64,000 nt of DNA from Paraburkholderia translucens (lineage in GTDB: Bacteria; Pseudomonadota; Gammaproteobacteria; Burkholderiales; Burkholderiaceae). The stretch lies in the NCBI RefSeq assembly GCF_020881035.1, contig NZ_JAJITC010000004.1, forward strand, positions 124,001 to 188,000. The letters run 5' to 3'. Below the pieces are notes generated by a model. It was not told the DNA's origin. It did no database searches and saw only the letters and a program-made list of their open reading frames with translations. Positions 18,059 to 27,774 of the stretch are shown here, piece by piece. The translations under genes were made by a program, and so were the position numbers. Position 1 is the first letter of the stretch. Each line of letters starts with the position of its first letter.

Positions 18059-18141
18059 GAGTGTCCACGCGTGCGGTATCACGTCTATTTTTCCGCTCCC
18101 TCCCATTCCACCTCATGCAGCGCCGCCCGCCCGGAGGCTGC

Positions 18142-19026
18142 ATGCTGAGCCGCTACGGCGCGAGGCTCGCGATCGGGCTGCTCAAATTCTTTGCCTTGTT
18201 GCCCTATGGTTTCGTCGCCCGACTTGGTGACGGTCTCGGCTGGCTGCTCTATCAGATTCCGAGCCGCCGCAAGCGCATCGTCCATACGAATCTGAAACTG
18301 TGCTTTCCCGACTGGAGCGACGAGCGTCGCGAGGACGTCGCGCAGAAGCATTTCCGTCACGCGATCCGCAGCTATCTCGAGCGCAGCGTGCAGTGGTTCG
18401 GCTCGGCGAAGAAGCTCGAAAAGCTGATCCAGCTCGACAGCGCGATCGACCTGACGGACCCCAACCTGCCACCCACGCTGTTTCTCGGCTTCCATTTCGT
18501 GGGCATCGAGGCCGGGTCGATCTTTCTGAACTATTCACTGAAGCGCCAGTGCGGCTCGCTCTATCAGCCCATGTCGAACCACGAGCTCGAGGAGATCGCG
18601 AAAGCGGCGCGCGCGCGATTCGGCGCGGACATGGCGAGCCGCGCGGACAGCGCGCGCGTCGTGCTGCGCTGGCTGCGCGAACGCAAACCGGTGATGCTCG
18701 GCGCGGACATGGACTACGGCGCGCGCAATTCGACGTTCGTGCCGTTCTTCGGCGTGCCGACCTGCACGCTGACCGCAGTCGGCCGTCTCGCGAAGGTCGG
18801 GCATGCGCAGGTCGTACCGTTCATCGGCGAAGTGCTGCCGAACTACAAGGGCTACCGGCTCAAGGTCTTCAAGCCCTGGGACAACTACCCGACCGGCGAC
18901 GACGACGCCGACGCCCGGCGCATGAACGAGTTTCTCGAAGAACAGATTCCGCTGATGCCCGAGCAGTACTACTGGGTGCACAAGCGGTTCAAGACACGGC
19001 CGCCCGGGGTGCCGGGCGTGTATTGA
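18142..19026 (+). CDS. lpxL: Lipid A biosynthesis lauroyl acyltransferase (LpxL/HtrB)
   Basis: This 294-residue inner-membrane enzyme adds a secondary acyl chain to Kdo2-lipid IVA. It has an N-terminal hydrophobic segment ([21 protein letters not shown]) and the HX4E catalytic motif in [12 protein letters not shown], followed by [10 protein letters not shown] and [16 protein letters not shown]. The start ATG 18142 follows GGAGG; a frame opening at 18061 adds an unlikely N-terminus. It leads a plus-strand run of envelope and chromosome genes (dapF, xerC). Confidence 0.9.
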   Translation: MLSRYGARLAIGLLKFFALLPYGFVARLGDGLGWLLYQIPSRRKRIVHTNLKLCFPDWSDERREDVAQKHFRHAIRSYLERSVQWFGSAKKLEKLIQLDSAIDLTDPNLPPTLFLGFHFVGIEAGSIFLNYSLKRQCGSLYQPMSNHELEEIAKAARARFGADMASRADSARVVLRWLRERKPVMLGADMDYGARNSTFVPFFGVPTCTLTAVGRLAKVGHAQVVPFIGEVLPNYKGYRLKVFKPWDNYPTGDDDADARRMNEFLEEQIPLMPEQYYWVHKRFKTRPPGVPGVY

Positions 19027-19172
19027 CGATCAGTCCGAGGTGCCAGCGTGTATCATCTCCTATTGGCCCGGAGAGGCCCGAACGGGTGACTGATCCGAGG
19101 CCCGGCGATACCAGGACTCCGGCTTCGCCCGCACACGCGAAGCCCTACGCAGCAACGGATACACCGAAAAAC

Positions 19173-20096
19173 GTGAAGCTCAAGTTCACCAAAATGCACG
19201 GCGCGGGCAACGACTTCATCGTGCTCGACGGCTATACCCAACCGGTCAATCTGACCACGGCGCAGGTGCGCGCGCTCGCGAACCGTCATTTCGGCGTCGG
19301 CGCCGACCAGTTGTTGCTGGTCGAAAAGCCGACCGTCGAAGGCGTCGATTTCAGATATCGCATCTTCAATTGCGACGGCGGCGAGGTCGAGCACTGCGGC
19401 AACGGCGCGCGCTGCTTCGTCAAGTTCGTGCGCGAACGCGGCCTCACCGACCAGCGCAGCGTGCGCGTGCAGGTACAGAAAGGCACGATCACGCTAACGA
19501 TGCAGGACAACGGCGAAGTGATCGTCGACATGGGCACGCCGGTGTTCGATCCCGAGCTCGTGCCGTTCGCGACCAAGGGCCTGCAAGGCCGCCGCGAAGG
19601 CGCGGACACACTCTGGCCGCTCGACGTGAATGGCACGACGCGGTGGATGTCGGTGGTGTCGATGGGCAATCCGCATGCGGTGCAGGTCGTCGACGATGCC
19701 GAGGCGTTCCCGGTACTCGTCGAAGGTCCGGCGATCGAGCGGCACACGCGCTTCCCGCAGCGGGTCAACGCAGGATTCATGCAGATCGTCAGCCGCAATG
19801 AAATCAGGCTGCGCGTCTACGAGCGCGGCGCGGGCGAAACGCTCGCATGCGGCACCGGCGCGTGCGCCGCGGTCGCGGCTGGCATCCGGCGCGGACTGCT
19901 CGATGCGCCGGTGCTCGTGCACACGCATGGCGGCGATTTGACGATCACGTGGGACATCGCACAGCCGGGCACGCCGCTGCTGATGGCCGGCCCCGCGGCC
20001 ACCGTTTTCGAAGGCGAAATCGAGTTGGCCGATGAAGCGTCAAACGTATCCCCGCACGATCCGTCCAACCCGGTCGCCGTGGCGCCCTCCGTCTAA
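19173..20096 (+). CDS. dapF: Diaminopimelate epimerase
   Basis: This 307-residue enzyme interconverts LL- and meso-diaminopimelate for lysine and peptidoglycan synthesis. The catalytic cysteines are in [16 protein letters not shown] and in [16 protein letters not shown] 19173 gives the family N-terminus [15 protein letters not shown]; the frame continues far upstream through lpxL but that part is a shadow. The C-terminus carries about 20 extra residues ([14 protein letters not shown]) beyond the usual end. It lies between lpxL and the DUF484-xerC pair, a common arrangement. Confidence 0.94.
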   Translation: MKLKFTKMHGAGNDFIVLDGYTQPVNLTTAQVRALANRHFGVGADQLLLVEKPTVEGVDFRYRIFNCDGGEVEHCGNGARCFVKFVRERGLTDQRSVRVQVQKGTITLTMQDNGEVIVDMGTPVFDPELVPFATKGLQGRREGADTLWPLDVNGTTRWMSVVSMGNPHAVQVVDDAEAFPVLVEGPAIERHTRFPQRVNAGFMQIVSRNEIRLRVYERGAGETLACGTGACAAVAAGIRRGLLDAPVLVHTHGGDLTITWDIAQPGTPLLMAGPAATVFEGEIELADEASNVSPHDPSNPVAVAPSV

Positions 20097-20153
20097 CTCA
20101 CTGGCCGACTCGCTGCCGCAAGACGGCCATCCCGTAGTCCTCTAGCCGAAACC

Positions 20154-20900
20154 ATGAACGATAGCGAAGTCGCCGAATACCTGCTCGCCAATCCCGAATT
20201 CTTCGTCGAACATGCGGAGTTGCTCGCCACGATCCGGCTCGCGAACCCGCACGGCAAAGCCGCGGTGTCGTTGCAGGAGCGGCAGATGGAGATGCTGCGC
20301 GACAAGAACAAGCATCTGGAGCGGCGTCTCGCCGAACTGCTGCGCTACGGTCACGAGAACGACAGCATCGCGTCGAAATTCAACCGCTGGACTATCCGCG
20401 TGATGGCCGAGCGCGATCCGTACGCGCTGCCGCGCACGATCGCAAGCGGTCTGCGCGAGATCTTCGACGTGCCGCAGACGGCGTTGCGCGTGTGGGACGT
20501 CGCCGAGCCGTATGCGCAAGCCGACTTCGCGCGCCACGTCAGCGAGGAAGTGCGCATTTTCGCGGGCAGCCTGAGCACGCCGTACTGTGGCGCGAACACC
20601 GGCTTCGAGGCCGCCCAATGGCTCGCGCAAGCGGCGGGCGCGTCCAACGCCGCGACCGTCACGGCAGCAAGCGCGGCCGACGACCATGGCAGCGCGTCGA
20701 GCGACACGGCGCAGACCACCGAATCGATCGCGCTGCTGGCACTGCGCGACCCGGAAGGCGCCGAGGACGCGCCCACGTTCGGCCTGCTGGTAATGGGCTC
20801 GTCCGACCCGCGACGCTTCCACGAAGGCATGGCCACCGATTTCCTCACGCAGATCGGCGCGTTGGCGAGCGCGGCGCTGAGCCGCCTACTGCCGCGCTGA
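20154..20900 (+). CDS. DUF484 family protein
   Basis: This 248-residue cytosolic protein matches DUF484. It opens with MNDSEVAEYLLANPEFFVEH, then a helical stretch (LQERQMEMLRDKNKHLERRL, a likely coiled coil), then a GAF-like domain that ends in FLTQIGALASAALSRLLPR. Function is unknown. The pairing with dapF and xerC is widespread in proteobacteria and hints at a link to chromosome resolution or the envelope. About 40 residues in the middle are Ala/Thr-rich and look like a flexible insert. Confidence 0.88.
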   Translation: MNDSEVAEYLLANPEFFVEHAELLATIRLANPHGKAAVSLQERQMEMLRDKNKHLERRLAELLRYGHENDSIASKFNRWTIRVMAERDPYALPRTIASGLREIFDVPQTALRVWDVAEPYAQADFARHVSEEVRIFAGSLSTPYCGANTGFEAAQWLAQAAGASNAATVTAASAADDHGSASSDTAQTTESIALLALRDPEGAEDAPTFGLLVMGSSDPRRFHEGMATDFLTQIGALASAALSRLLPR

Positions 20901-20928
20901 GCCGCGCCGCCTGACGCCACCGCTCACC

Positions 20929-21852
20929 GTGACCGCCGCCGATCCTCTCGCCGCCTATCTGTCGCATCTCGAACACGAGCGGCGGCTCTCGGCGCATACG
21001 CTGCGCGGCTACACGCATGAGCTGGAGGAACTGAAGCAGCTCGCCAACGGCCGACCGCTCGAAAGCCTCACCGCCGCCGACATCCGCGGCGCCGTCGCGC
21101 GCGCGCATGCTGGCGGCCTCACCGCGCGCTCGATCGGCCATCGGCTGTCGGCGTGGCGCGCGTTTTATCGGTGGCTTGCAGGCCGCATCGAACTTCCGGC
21201 CAATCCGGTCGCCGCGGTGCGTGCGCCCAAACAGGCGAAAACGCTGCCGAAGGCGCTGTCTGTCGACGACACCGCGCGCCTGATGGACAGCCCGCCCGCC
21301 GACTCCCCCGAAGGCCTGCGCGACCACGCGATGCTCGAACTGTTCTACTCGTCGGGCCTGCGTCTCGCCGAACTGGTCGGCCTCGACGTGCGTTTCGCCG
21401 ACGCCGACGGCTATCGCTCCGCCGGCTGGTTGAAGCTCGATGCCGGCGAAGTCGAAGTGCTCGGCAAAGGCAACCGGCGTCGCGTCGTGCCGGTGGGCGG
21501 CAAGGCGGTCGCGGCGCTCAATGCATGGCTCGCGGTGCGCGACCGGATGGTCCGCCACGATCCGCATCCGCTCTTCCTGTCGACGCGCGGCAACCGGCTC
21601 TCGCCCAACGTGGTACGCGAGCGCGTCAAGCGCGCGGCGCTCGCCGCCGGCATTCCGGCCAACGTGCATCCGCACGTGCTGCGCCATTCGTTCGCGACTC
21701 ACGTGCTGCAGTCGAGCGGCGATCTGCGCGCCGTGCAGGAACTGCTCGGCCACGCGAGCATCACCGCGACGCAGGTTTATACGGGGCTTGATTTCCAGCA
21801 TCTCGCCCGCGTCTACGACAGCGCTCATCCGCGCGCAAAGAAACGCAACTGA
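20929..21852 (+). CDS. xerC: Tyrosine recombinase XerC
   Basis: This 307-residue recombinase acts with XerD at the dif site to resolve chromosome dimers. It has the N-terminal SAM-like domain (LSHLEHERRLSAHTLRGYTHEL) and all active-site residues: Arg in YSSGLRLAELVGL, Lys in GKGNRRRVVPVGG, HxxR in HVLRHSFATH, His in LLGHASITATQVYTG and the Tyr in that last motif. The start is GTG 20929, 28 bases after the DUF484 gene. Confidence 0.95.
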   Translation: MTAADPLAAYLSHLEHERRLSAHTLRGYTHELEELKQLANGRPLESLTAADIRGAVARAHAGGLTARSIGHRLSAWRAFYRWLAGRIELPANPVAAVRAPKQAKTLPKALSVDDTARLMDSPPADSPEGLRDHAMLELFYSSGLRLAELVGLDVRFADADGYRSAGWLKLDAGEVEVLGKGNRRRVVPVGGKAVAALNAWLAVRDRMVRHDPHPLFLSTRGNRLSPNVVRERVKRAALAAGIPANVHPHVLRHSFATHVLQSSGDLRAVQELLGHASITATQVYTGLDFQHLARVYDSAHPRAKKRN

Positions 21853-21913
21853 TCACGCGACCGGCGCCGCGCACCGCGGCGCGCCGTCTTCGCCTGCAAT
21901 TTACCGACACCTG

Positions 21914-23116
21914 ATGAATACCGTTACGCTCAAACCGTCGAAAGAAAAATCGCTGCTGCGCCGCCATCCTTGGGTCTATGCCAATGCGATCGAGCACGTC
22001 GACGGCCGCCCCGCGCCCGGCGCGACCGTGCTCGTGCGCGCGCACGACGGCCGCTTTCTCGCGCGCGCCGCCTACAGCCCGCACTCGCAGATCCGCGCGC
22101 GCGTGTGGAGCTTCGACGAAGCCGAGCCGATCGATCACGCGTTCTTCAAGCGGCGCGTGCAGCGCGCATTCGCGCATCGTCGGGCGATGGTGCGCGACAC
22201 CGGCGCGGTGCGGCTCATCTTCGGCGAGGCGGACGGTCTGCCCGGCCTGATCGTCGATCACTACGTCGCCGAGGACGCGGGCCAGCGCAGCCAGCTGGTC
22301 TGCCAGTTCATGGCGGCCGGAGTCGAAGCATGGAAGGACGCGATCGTCGCGGCGCTGGTCGGCGCGACCGGTTGCCCGAACGTCTACGAGCGCTCGGACG
22401 TGTCGATCCGTCAGAAGGAAGGGCTGGAGCAGATCACCGGCGTGCTAGCGGGCGAGCCGCCATCGGAGACGTTGATCGCGAGCGAAAACGGCGTGCGCTA
22501 TCACGTCGACGTGCGCAATGGCCACAAGACCGGCTTCTATGTCGATCAGCGCGATAACCGCCTGCTCGTGCAGCAGTTCTCGCAGGATCGCGACGTGCTG
22601 AACTGCTTCTGCTATACCGGCGGATTTTCGCTCGCGGCGCTCAAGGGCGGCGCGAGGCGCGTGGTGTCGGTCGATTCGTCGGGTGAAGCGCTCGCGCTCG
22701 CGCAGCAGAACGTCGCGGCCAACGGCTTCGATGCCGAGCGCGCGACCTGGCTCGACGCCGATGCGTTCAGGACGCTGCGGCGCCTCTACGACGAAGGCGA
22801 GCGCTTCGACCTGATCGTGCTCGATCCGCCGAAGTTCGCGCCATCGCGCGAGCACGTGGACCGCGCGGCGCGCGCGTACAAGGACATCAACCTGACGGGC
22901 CTGAAGCTGCTGCGTCCGGGCGGTTTGCTGTTCACCTACTCGTGCTCGGGCGCGATCGATCCCGAGTTGTTCCAGAAGATCGTGTCCGGCGCGGCCGCCG
23001 ACGCGCGCGTCGACGCACGCATCCTGAAGCGCCTGGGTGCGGGCGTCGATCATCCGCTGCTCACTGCGTTTCCGGAAGGCGAGTATCTGAAGGGACTGCT
23101 GTTGCAAATCGCCTGA
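21914..23116 (+). CDS. rlmI: 23S rRNA (cytosine-1962-C5)-methyltransferase RlmI-like
   Basis: This 400-residue protein has an N-terminal PUA domain (EKSLLRRHPWVYANAIE to about residue 80) and a C-terminal SAM-dependent methyltransferase domain: VLNCFCYTGGFSLAALKGGA for SAM binding, IVLDPPKFAPSREHV as catalytic motif IV and FTYSCSGAID with the nucleophile Cys. This matches RlmI (396 aa in E. coli), which methylates C1962 of 23S rRNA. A longer frame upstream overlaps xerC and is not used. Confidence 0.88.
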   Translation: MNTVTLKPSKEKSLLRRHPWVYANAIEHVDGRPAPGATVLVRAHDGRFLARAAYSPHSQIRARVWSFDEAEPIDHAFFKRRVQRAFAHRRAMVRDTGAVRLIFGEADGLPGLIVDHYVAEDAGQRSQLVCQFMAAGVEAWKDAIVAALVGATGCPNVYERSDVSIRQKEGLEQITGVLAGEPPSETLIASENGVRYHVDVRNGHKTGFYVDQRDNRLLVQQFSQDRDVLNCFCYTGGFSLAALKGGARRVVSVDSSGEALALAQQNVAANGFDAERATWLDADAFRTLRRLYDEGERFDLIVLDPPKFAPSREHVDRAARAYKDINLTGLKLLRPGGLLFTYSCSGAIDPELFQKIVSGAAADARVDARILKRLGAGVDHPLLTAFPEGEYLKGLLLQIA

Positions 23117-23330
23117 TCGTCCCTATTTTGGGGGTGATTGCGCGTGCTGGCGGCGGCAGCTGCCAGCCTCGGCGCACGCGGGCGCCTCAGCACCCGCCAC
23201 GCAAATATGTTTCAATGACCGGCTGGACAGGGCCGCGCGCCATCCGGCTGCGGCGGCCGGCCTAACGCATCTTGCTAGCCTTTCGCTAGCGTTCGATCAC
23301 GCACCGTTTCACGACCTACAGGCGACCCAC

Positions 23331-24413
23331 ATGATTCCAGTCACCATCCTGACCGGCTTTCTCGGCAGCGGCAAAACCACCCTGCTCAAGCGCATCCTGA
23401 ACGAAAAGCACGGCATGAAGATCGCCGTCATCGAGAACGAGTTCGGCGAAGAAAACATCGACAACGAGATCCTCGTGCAGGACACGAGCGAACAGATCAT
23501 CCAGATGAGCAACGGCTGCATCTGCTGCACGATTCGCGGCGACCTGTCGCGCGTGCTCGGCGATCTGGCCGCGAAAAAGCAGGCGGGCGAAGTGGACTTC
23601 GACCGCGTCGTGATCGAAACCACCGGCCTCGCCAATCCGGGCCCGGTCGCGCAGACCTTCTTCATGGACGACCAGATCGCAAGCGAATTCCTGCTCGACG
23701 CGATCATCACGCTGGTCGACGCGAAGCACGCAAATCATCAGCTCGACGAGCATGAAGTGGTGCAGCGCCAGGTCGGTTTCGCGGACCGCCTGTTCATCAC
23801 GAAGGCCGATCTCGTCGACGAGGGGCAGGTAGCCGATCTGCGCCACCGTCTGTTGCACATGAACCCCAAGGCGGCGATCAGGGTCGTCAATTTCGGCGAG
23901 GCGAACATCAAGGAAATCTTCGATCTGCGCGGGTTCAACCTGAACTCGAAGCTCGAAATCGATCCTGACTTCCTCGCCGAAGACGAACACGCGCACAGCC
24001 ATGCGCACGACAAGCACGGCCACACGCACGCCGACCACGAGGACTGCGATCACGAGCATGGCCATTGCAACCACGAAGGCCACGATCACGCGCATCACCA
24101 CCATGCGCATCACGACGACAAGATCAAGTCGTTCGTGTATCGCAGCGATCGTCCGTTCGATCCGAACAAGCTCGAAGACTTTCTCGGCGGCATTCTGCAG
24201 ATCTACGGCGAGCACCTGCTGCGCTACAAGGGCGTGCTGTACATGAAGGGCGTCGATCGCAAGGTCGTGTTCCAGGGCGTACATCAGATGATGGGCAGCG
24301 ACCTCGCCGCGAAATGGCAACCGGCCGAGAAGAAGACCAACAAGATGGTGTTCATCGGCATCGATCTGCCGCGCGACCTGATCACCGACGGTCTCGACGC
24401 CTGCCTCGCCTGA
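23331..24413 (+). CDS. COG0523 (CobW/ZNG) family metal-chaperone GTPase with a His-rich loop
   Basis: This 360-residue protein is a G3E GTPase. It shows Walker A GFLGSGKTT at residues 9-17, the metal-binding CXCC motif (CICC at 63-66), an ENEFGE switch motif and a CobW C-terminal domain. Between the two domains (about residues 219-263) is a stretch with about twenty His plus Asp, Glu and two Cys. COG0523 proteins supply zinc or other metals to client enzymes. It lies directly upstream of dksA. I see no Zur-type operator in the 214 bases before it. Confidence 0.9.
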   Translation: MIPVTILTGFLGSGKTTLLKRILNEKHGMKIAVIENEFGEENIDNEILVQDTSEQIIQMSNGCICCTIRGDLSRVLGDLAAKKQAGEVDFDRVVIETTGLANPGPVAQTFFMDDQIASEFLLDAIITLVDAKHANHQLDEHEVVQRQVGFADRLFITKADLVDEGQVADLRHRLLHMNPKAAIRVVNFGEANIKEIFDLRGFNLNSKLEIDPDFLAEDEHAHSHAHDKHGHTHADHEDCDHEHGHCNHEGHDHAHHHHAHHDDKIKSFVYRSDRPFDPNKLEDFLGGILQIYGEHLLRYKGVLYMKGVDRKVVFQGVHQMMGSDLAAKWQPAEKKTNKMVFIGIDLPRDLITDGLDACLA

Positions 24414-24996
24414 GCGGACGCCGCGCGGCCGCGCAAGCCCGAGAAAGCCACCGCATGCCGCACGCATCGCGGCATGCGCAATGCTAGTGCTAGTGCGCCG
24501 AGCCCTCCGCAGCAGGAGGCGCGGGCGTAAATCATCTGTCGAAAACCCGAGGCCGCGGCCGACGGGCCGTCTCAGAGCAGACTATATGAAAAGCGCGTGA
24601 AAACCCTGCTGTATTAAAGCGTGCACGACCATCGCTTTTTAGCTTGGTGCGCGTTATATTTTCGGGATATCGCTGCGCCGCAGGCAGATTTTCAGCAGTT
24701 ACTGTGCCGGATTGTGATTCAGTTACAATACGTGCCCACTGGAGAATGACAACGAATTGCCGGTCGCGCGTAACCTGCGACGGGCCTGAAACGGCGCCGG
24801 AAAATCTTGTCCGGAGACACGCCGAAAATGCCGGCGGGCATGGCCTGAAAGGGCCCGCGCTTGCCGGCAAGCGATGCCTCAGGAGCATTTAGAATCGGTT
24901 TCCAGAGGAGTTCGGCCCCGCGCGACGCGTTTGCGGGCAATACGAAAGTGCGGGCACTATGTAAGAGTTTTGCCTCACATTGAAGAAGTAAGCCAG
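24414..24996. other. 583-base intergenic region before dksA
   Basis: CGCATGCCGC at 24452-24461 and GCGGCATGCG at 24469-24478 form a perfect ten-base hairpin just after the GTPase gene, without a T-run. A short direct repeat TGCTAGTGCTAGTGC follows. The centre (24580-24740) is AT-rich for this genome and includes TACAAT at 24724-24729, a possible -10 element. Short frames on both strands here have no recognisable product. The long leader of dksA may be regulatory. Confidence 0.45.
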
Positions 24997-25416
24997 ATGA
25001 CGACGAAACGACTCTTGACCGAAGCCGAAATCCTGAAGATGAGCGACAAGGATTACATGAATGAGGATCAGCTCGCCTTCTTCAAGAACAGGCTCGAACA
25101 GCTGCAGGCGGACATTCTCCGCAATGCCGGCCAGACGACCGAGAACCTGCGCGAAACGGTCATCGTGCCGGACCCGGCCGATCGCGCCACGATCGAGGAA
25201 GAGCATGCGCTCGAACTGCGCACGCGCGACCGCGAACGCAAGCTGCTGAAGAAGGTGCAGCAATCGATCGCGCGAATCGAGGCGGGCGACTACGGCTGGT
25301 GCGAGGAAACCGGCGAGCCGATCGGTATTCCGCGACTGCTCGCGCGGCCCACGGCCACGCTGTCGCTCGAAGCCCAGGAGCGCCGCGAACTGCGCCAGAA
25401 GCTGTTCGGCGACTGA
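24997..25416 (+). CDS. dksA: RNA polymerase-binding transcription factor DksA, one-cysteine type
   Basis: This 139-residue protein binds the secondary channel of RNA polymerase and works with ppGpp. The coiled-coil tip motif DxxDxA is present as D59, D62 and A64. Of the four zinc-finger cysteines of E. coli DksA only the first remains (C102); the others are T105, S123 and A126. The fold is probably kept without zinc, as in other one-cysteine forms. The start ATG 24997 gives MTTKRLLTEAEILKMS; the frame opens at 24874 but the extra part is not DksA-like. A strong terminator follows. Confidence 0.92.
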   Translation: MTTKRLLTEAEILKMSDKDYMNEDQLAFFKNRLEQLQADILRNAGQTTENLRETVIVPDPADRATIEEEHALELRTRDRERKLLKKVQQSIARIEAGDYGWCEETGEPIGIPRLLARPTATLSLEAQERRELRQKLFGD

Positions 25417-25469
25417 TTACCTTAGGCGCGGCCTAGGCTTAGCGCCCTGAAAACGCTGCTTCGTCGAGA

Positions 25470-25502
25470 GGCGCACGGTGAACCGTGCGCCTTTTCTTTT
25501 TG
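25470..25502 (+). terminator. Intrinsic terminator of dksA
   Basis: GGCGCACGG at 25470-25478 pairs perfectly with CCGTGCGCC at 25483-25491 over a TGAA tetraloop and is followed by TTTTCTTTTT. It lies about 55 bases after the dksA stop. Confidence 0.92.
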
Positions 25503-25614
25503 CGCGACATCCGCGCAAGCTGCCCCGCTCCTGCCGCCCCGCCGCGCCTTCCCGCCCATTTTCCGGGCTTCCTGAGCGGATTTTCAGTTTTTCGTCCTAT
25601 GCCTTCCGGCGGAT

Positions 25615-25642
25615 CTTGATATGACCGCGCGCGCCCTAAAAT
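25615..25642 (+). promoter_or_regulatory. Candidate promoter of hslVU, heat-shock-like
   Basis: CTTGATA at 25615-25621 and CCCTAAAAT at 25634-25642 resemble the sigma-32 consensus (CTTGAAA and CCCCATNT) with a 12-base gap. The same bases can be read as sigma-70 TTGATA and TAAAAT with a 15-base spacer. A heat-shock promoter is expected for hslVU from family knowledge. Confidence 0.45.
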
Positions 25643-25754
25643 AGATCGGACATGCGCCCACGAGCGCGCCAGCCGGCGCGCCGTCCGCTGACAGGATTCA
25701 TGCGGTAGCGCGCAGCGCTGCCGCGTCCTACCCGTTTTGCAAAGAGGAACGCAT

Positions 25755-26291
25755 ATGGAGCAATTTCACGGCACGACGATCGTTTCCGTGCGACGCGGCA
25801 ACAAGGTCGCACTCGGCGGCGACGGCCAGGTGACGCTCGGCAACATCGTCATGAAGGGCGGCGCGAAGAAGGTTCGGCGCATCTACAACGGCAAGGTGCT
25901 GGTCGGCTTCGCCGGCGGCACGGCGGATGCCTTCTCGCTGCTCGACCGCTTCGAGGCGAAGCTGGAAAAACATCAGGGCAATCTGACGCGCGCGGCCGTG
26001 GAGCTCGCGAAAGACTGGCGCACCGACCGCATGCTGCGTCGTCTCGAAGCGATGCTGATCGCCGCGGACGCGACCACCACGCTAGTCATTACCGGCAATG
26101 GCGACGTGCTCGACCCCGAAGGCGGTATCTGCGCGATCGGCTCGGGCGGCGCGTATGCGCAGGCGGCAGCGAGGGCGCTCGCCGACAACACGGATCTGTC
26201 GCCGCGCGACATCGTGGAGAAGTCGCTGGAAATCGCCGGCGACATGTGCATCTACACGAACCATAACCGCGTCATTGAGACGATCGAGTAA
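25755..26291 (+). CDS. hslV: ATP-dependent protease subunit HslV
   Basis: This 178-residue peptidase subunit forms the double hexameric core of the HslUV protease. The N-terminus [22 protein letters not shown] carries the catalytic Thr after a short propeptide (around residue 7). The conserved [18 protein letters not shown] and [16 protein letters not shown] stretches are present. ATG 25755 is preferred over an upstream frame. hslU follows after ten bases. Confidence 0.95.
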   Translation: MEQFHGTTIVSVRRGNKVALGGDGQVTLGNIVMKGGAKKVRRIYNGKVLVGFAGGTADAFSLLDRFEAKLEKHQGNLTRAAVELAKDWRTDRMLRRLEAMLIAADATTTLVITGNGDVLDPEGGICAIGSGGAYAQAAARALADNTDLSPRDIVEKSLEIAGDMCIYTNHNRVIETIE

Positions 26292-26301
26292 GGACCCATC
26301 G

Positions 26302-27648
26302 ATGAGCACCATGACCCCCGCCGAGATCGTCTCCGAACTCGACAAACACATCATCGGCCAAGGCCGCGCGAAGAAGGCCGTGGCAGTCGCATTGCGCAAC
26401 CGCTGGCGCCGTCAGCAGGTCGATGAACCGCTGCGCCAGGAAATCACGCCGAAGAACATTTTGATGATTGGACCGACCGGTGTCGGCAAGACCGAAATCG
26501 CGCGGCGTCTCGCGAAGCTCGCGGACGCCCCGTTCATCAAGATCGAAGCGACCAAGTTCACGGAAGTCGGCTACGTGGGCCGCGACGTCGACAGCATCGT
26601 GCGCGACCTGATCGAAATTTCCGTCAAGCAGACCCGCGAAACGGAAATGCGCAAAGTGCGGACCAAGGCGGGCGATCTGGCTGAAGATCGCATCCTCGAT
26701 ATCCTGCTGCCGAGCGCTCGGCCCGTCGGCTTCGGTTCGAGCTCGAGCTTGAGCAATACCGCCGATGAAAGCAGCACGACCCGTCAAACGTTCCGCAAAC
26801 GCCTGCGCGAAGGCCAACTCGACGACAAGGAAATCGAACTCGACGTAGAGCAGCCGCAGGTCGGCATGGACATCATGGGGCCGCCGGGCATGGAAGACAT
26901 GACCGAGCAGATCCGCTCGATGTTCGCCAACATCGGTGGCGGCAAGAAGACGCGCCGCAAGATGAAGGTGAAGGAAGCACTGAAGGTGCTCACCGACGAA
27001 GAAGCCGGCAAGATGCTGAACGACGAGGAGGTGAAGACCAAGGCGGTGCAGAATGTCGAGCAGAACGGCATCGTGTTCCTCGACGAAATCGACAAGATCG
27101 CGTCGCGCAATGAAGCGGGCGGCGGCGAGGTGTCCCGTCAGGGCGTGCAGCGCGATCTGCTACCGCTCGTCGAAGGCACGACGATCAACACGAAGTACGG
27201 CATGGTGAAGACCGATCACATTCTGTTCATCGCGAGCGGCGCGTTTCATCTCGCGAAGCCGAGCGATCTGATTCCCGAGCTGCAGGGGCGCTTTCCGATT
27301 CGCGTCGAGCTCGACTCGCTGTCGGTGAAGGACTTCGAATCGATCCTCGTGTCGACGGACGCGAGCCTCGTCAAGCAATATCAGGCTCTGCTCGCCACCG
27401 AAGACGTGCACCTCGAGTTCGCCGACGACGGGATCCGCCGTCTCGCCGAGATCGCCTACTCGGTCAATGAGAAAACCGAAAACATCGGCGCGCGGCGTCT
27501 TTATACGGTCATCGAAAAGCTGCTCGAGGAAGTGTCGTTCTCGGCCGGCAATCATTCGGGCCGCGCAGTGCAGATCGACGCGGCGTATGTCGATCGCGCG
27601 TTGAACGAAGTCGCGCAAGACGAGGATCTGTCGCGCTACGTGCTGTGA
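26302..27648 (+). CDS. hslU: ATP-dependent protease ATPase subunit HslU
   Basis: This 448-residue AAA+ unfoldase feeds substrates to HslV. It has Walker [10 protein letters not shown] near residue 59, the [13 protein letters not shown] pore region, a variable I-domain (about 110-235) and Walker [13 protein letters not shown] near 254. The C-terminal LSRYVL end, which docks into HslV, is intact. The length is close to the usual 443. A terminator follows 22 bases on. Confidence 0.96.
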   Translation: MSTMTPAEIVSELDKHIIGQGRAKKAVAVALRNRWRRQQVDEPLRQEITPKNILMIGPTGVGKTEIARRLAKLADAPFIKIEATKFTEVGYVGRDVDSIVRDLIEISVKQTRETEMRKVRTKAGDLAEDRILDILLPSARPVGFGSSSSLSNTADESSTTRQTFRKRLREGQLDDKEIELDVEQPQVGMDIMGPPGMEDMTEQIRSMFANIGGGKKTRRKMKVKEALKVLTDEEAGKMLNDEEVKTKAVQNVEQNGIVFLDEIDKIASRNEAGGGEVSRQGVQRDLLPLVEGTTINTKYGMVKTDHILFIASGAFHLAKPSDLIPELQGRFPIRVELDSLSVKDFESILVSTDASLVKQYQALLATEDVHLEFADDGIRRLAEIAYSVNEKTENIGARRLYTVIEKLLEEVSFSAGNHSGRAVQIDAAYVDRALNEVAQDEDLSRYVL

Positions 27649-27670
27649 TATCACCAGGCGCCGATGCCTG

Positions 27671-27711
27671 AAAAAAACGGGCTGCCTCCGTATGGGCGGC
27701 CCGTTTTGTTT
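27671..27711 (+). terminator. Intrinsic terminator of hslVU
   Basis: AAAACGGGCTGCC and GGGCGGCCCGTTTT form a stem with one G-T pair and end in TTTTGTTT. The A-run on the left means it may also serve the convergent regBA operon from the other side. Confidence 0.82.
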
Positions 27712-27774
27712 CGTGCCGCCCAACGCGCGGCGGCGTCGCCTCGCACAGCCGACGCCGCGCTGGACGATCGCGGC

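Larger units (their letters stand above)
25417..25754. other. Intergenic region between dksA and hslV
   Basis: This 338-base stretch contains the dksA terminator (25470-25502) and a promoter candidate for hslVU (25615-25642), both listed separately. An AAAGAGG ribosome site stands before the hslV start. No gene is supported here. Confidence 0.6.

Noticed and set aside
17858..18060. A SAM riboswitch in the metK leader
   Set aside because: I looked for the conserved cores of the known SAM classes and saw none. A covariance scan would be decisive.
20929..21852. The tyrosine recombinase as a phage or island integrase
   Set aside because: Sequence, length and the dapF-DUF484-xerC order are those of the housekeeping XerC.
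23117..23330. A Zur operator before the COG0523 gene
   Set aside because: No GTTATANNATAAC-like palindrome is visible. GCTAGC occurs twice near 23273-23290 but is not a Zur site.
23316..24467. A 383-codon frame antisense to the COG0523 gene
   Set aside because: Long antisense frame caused by codon bias; the sense strand has all GTPase motifs.
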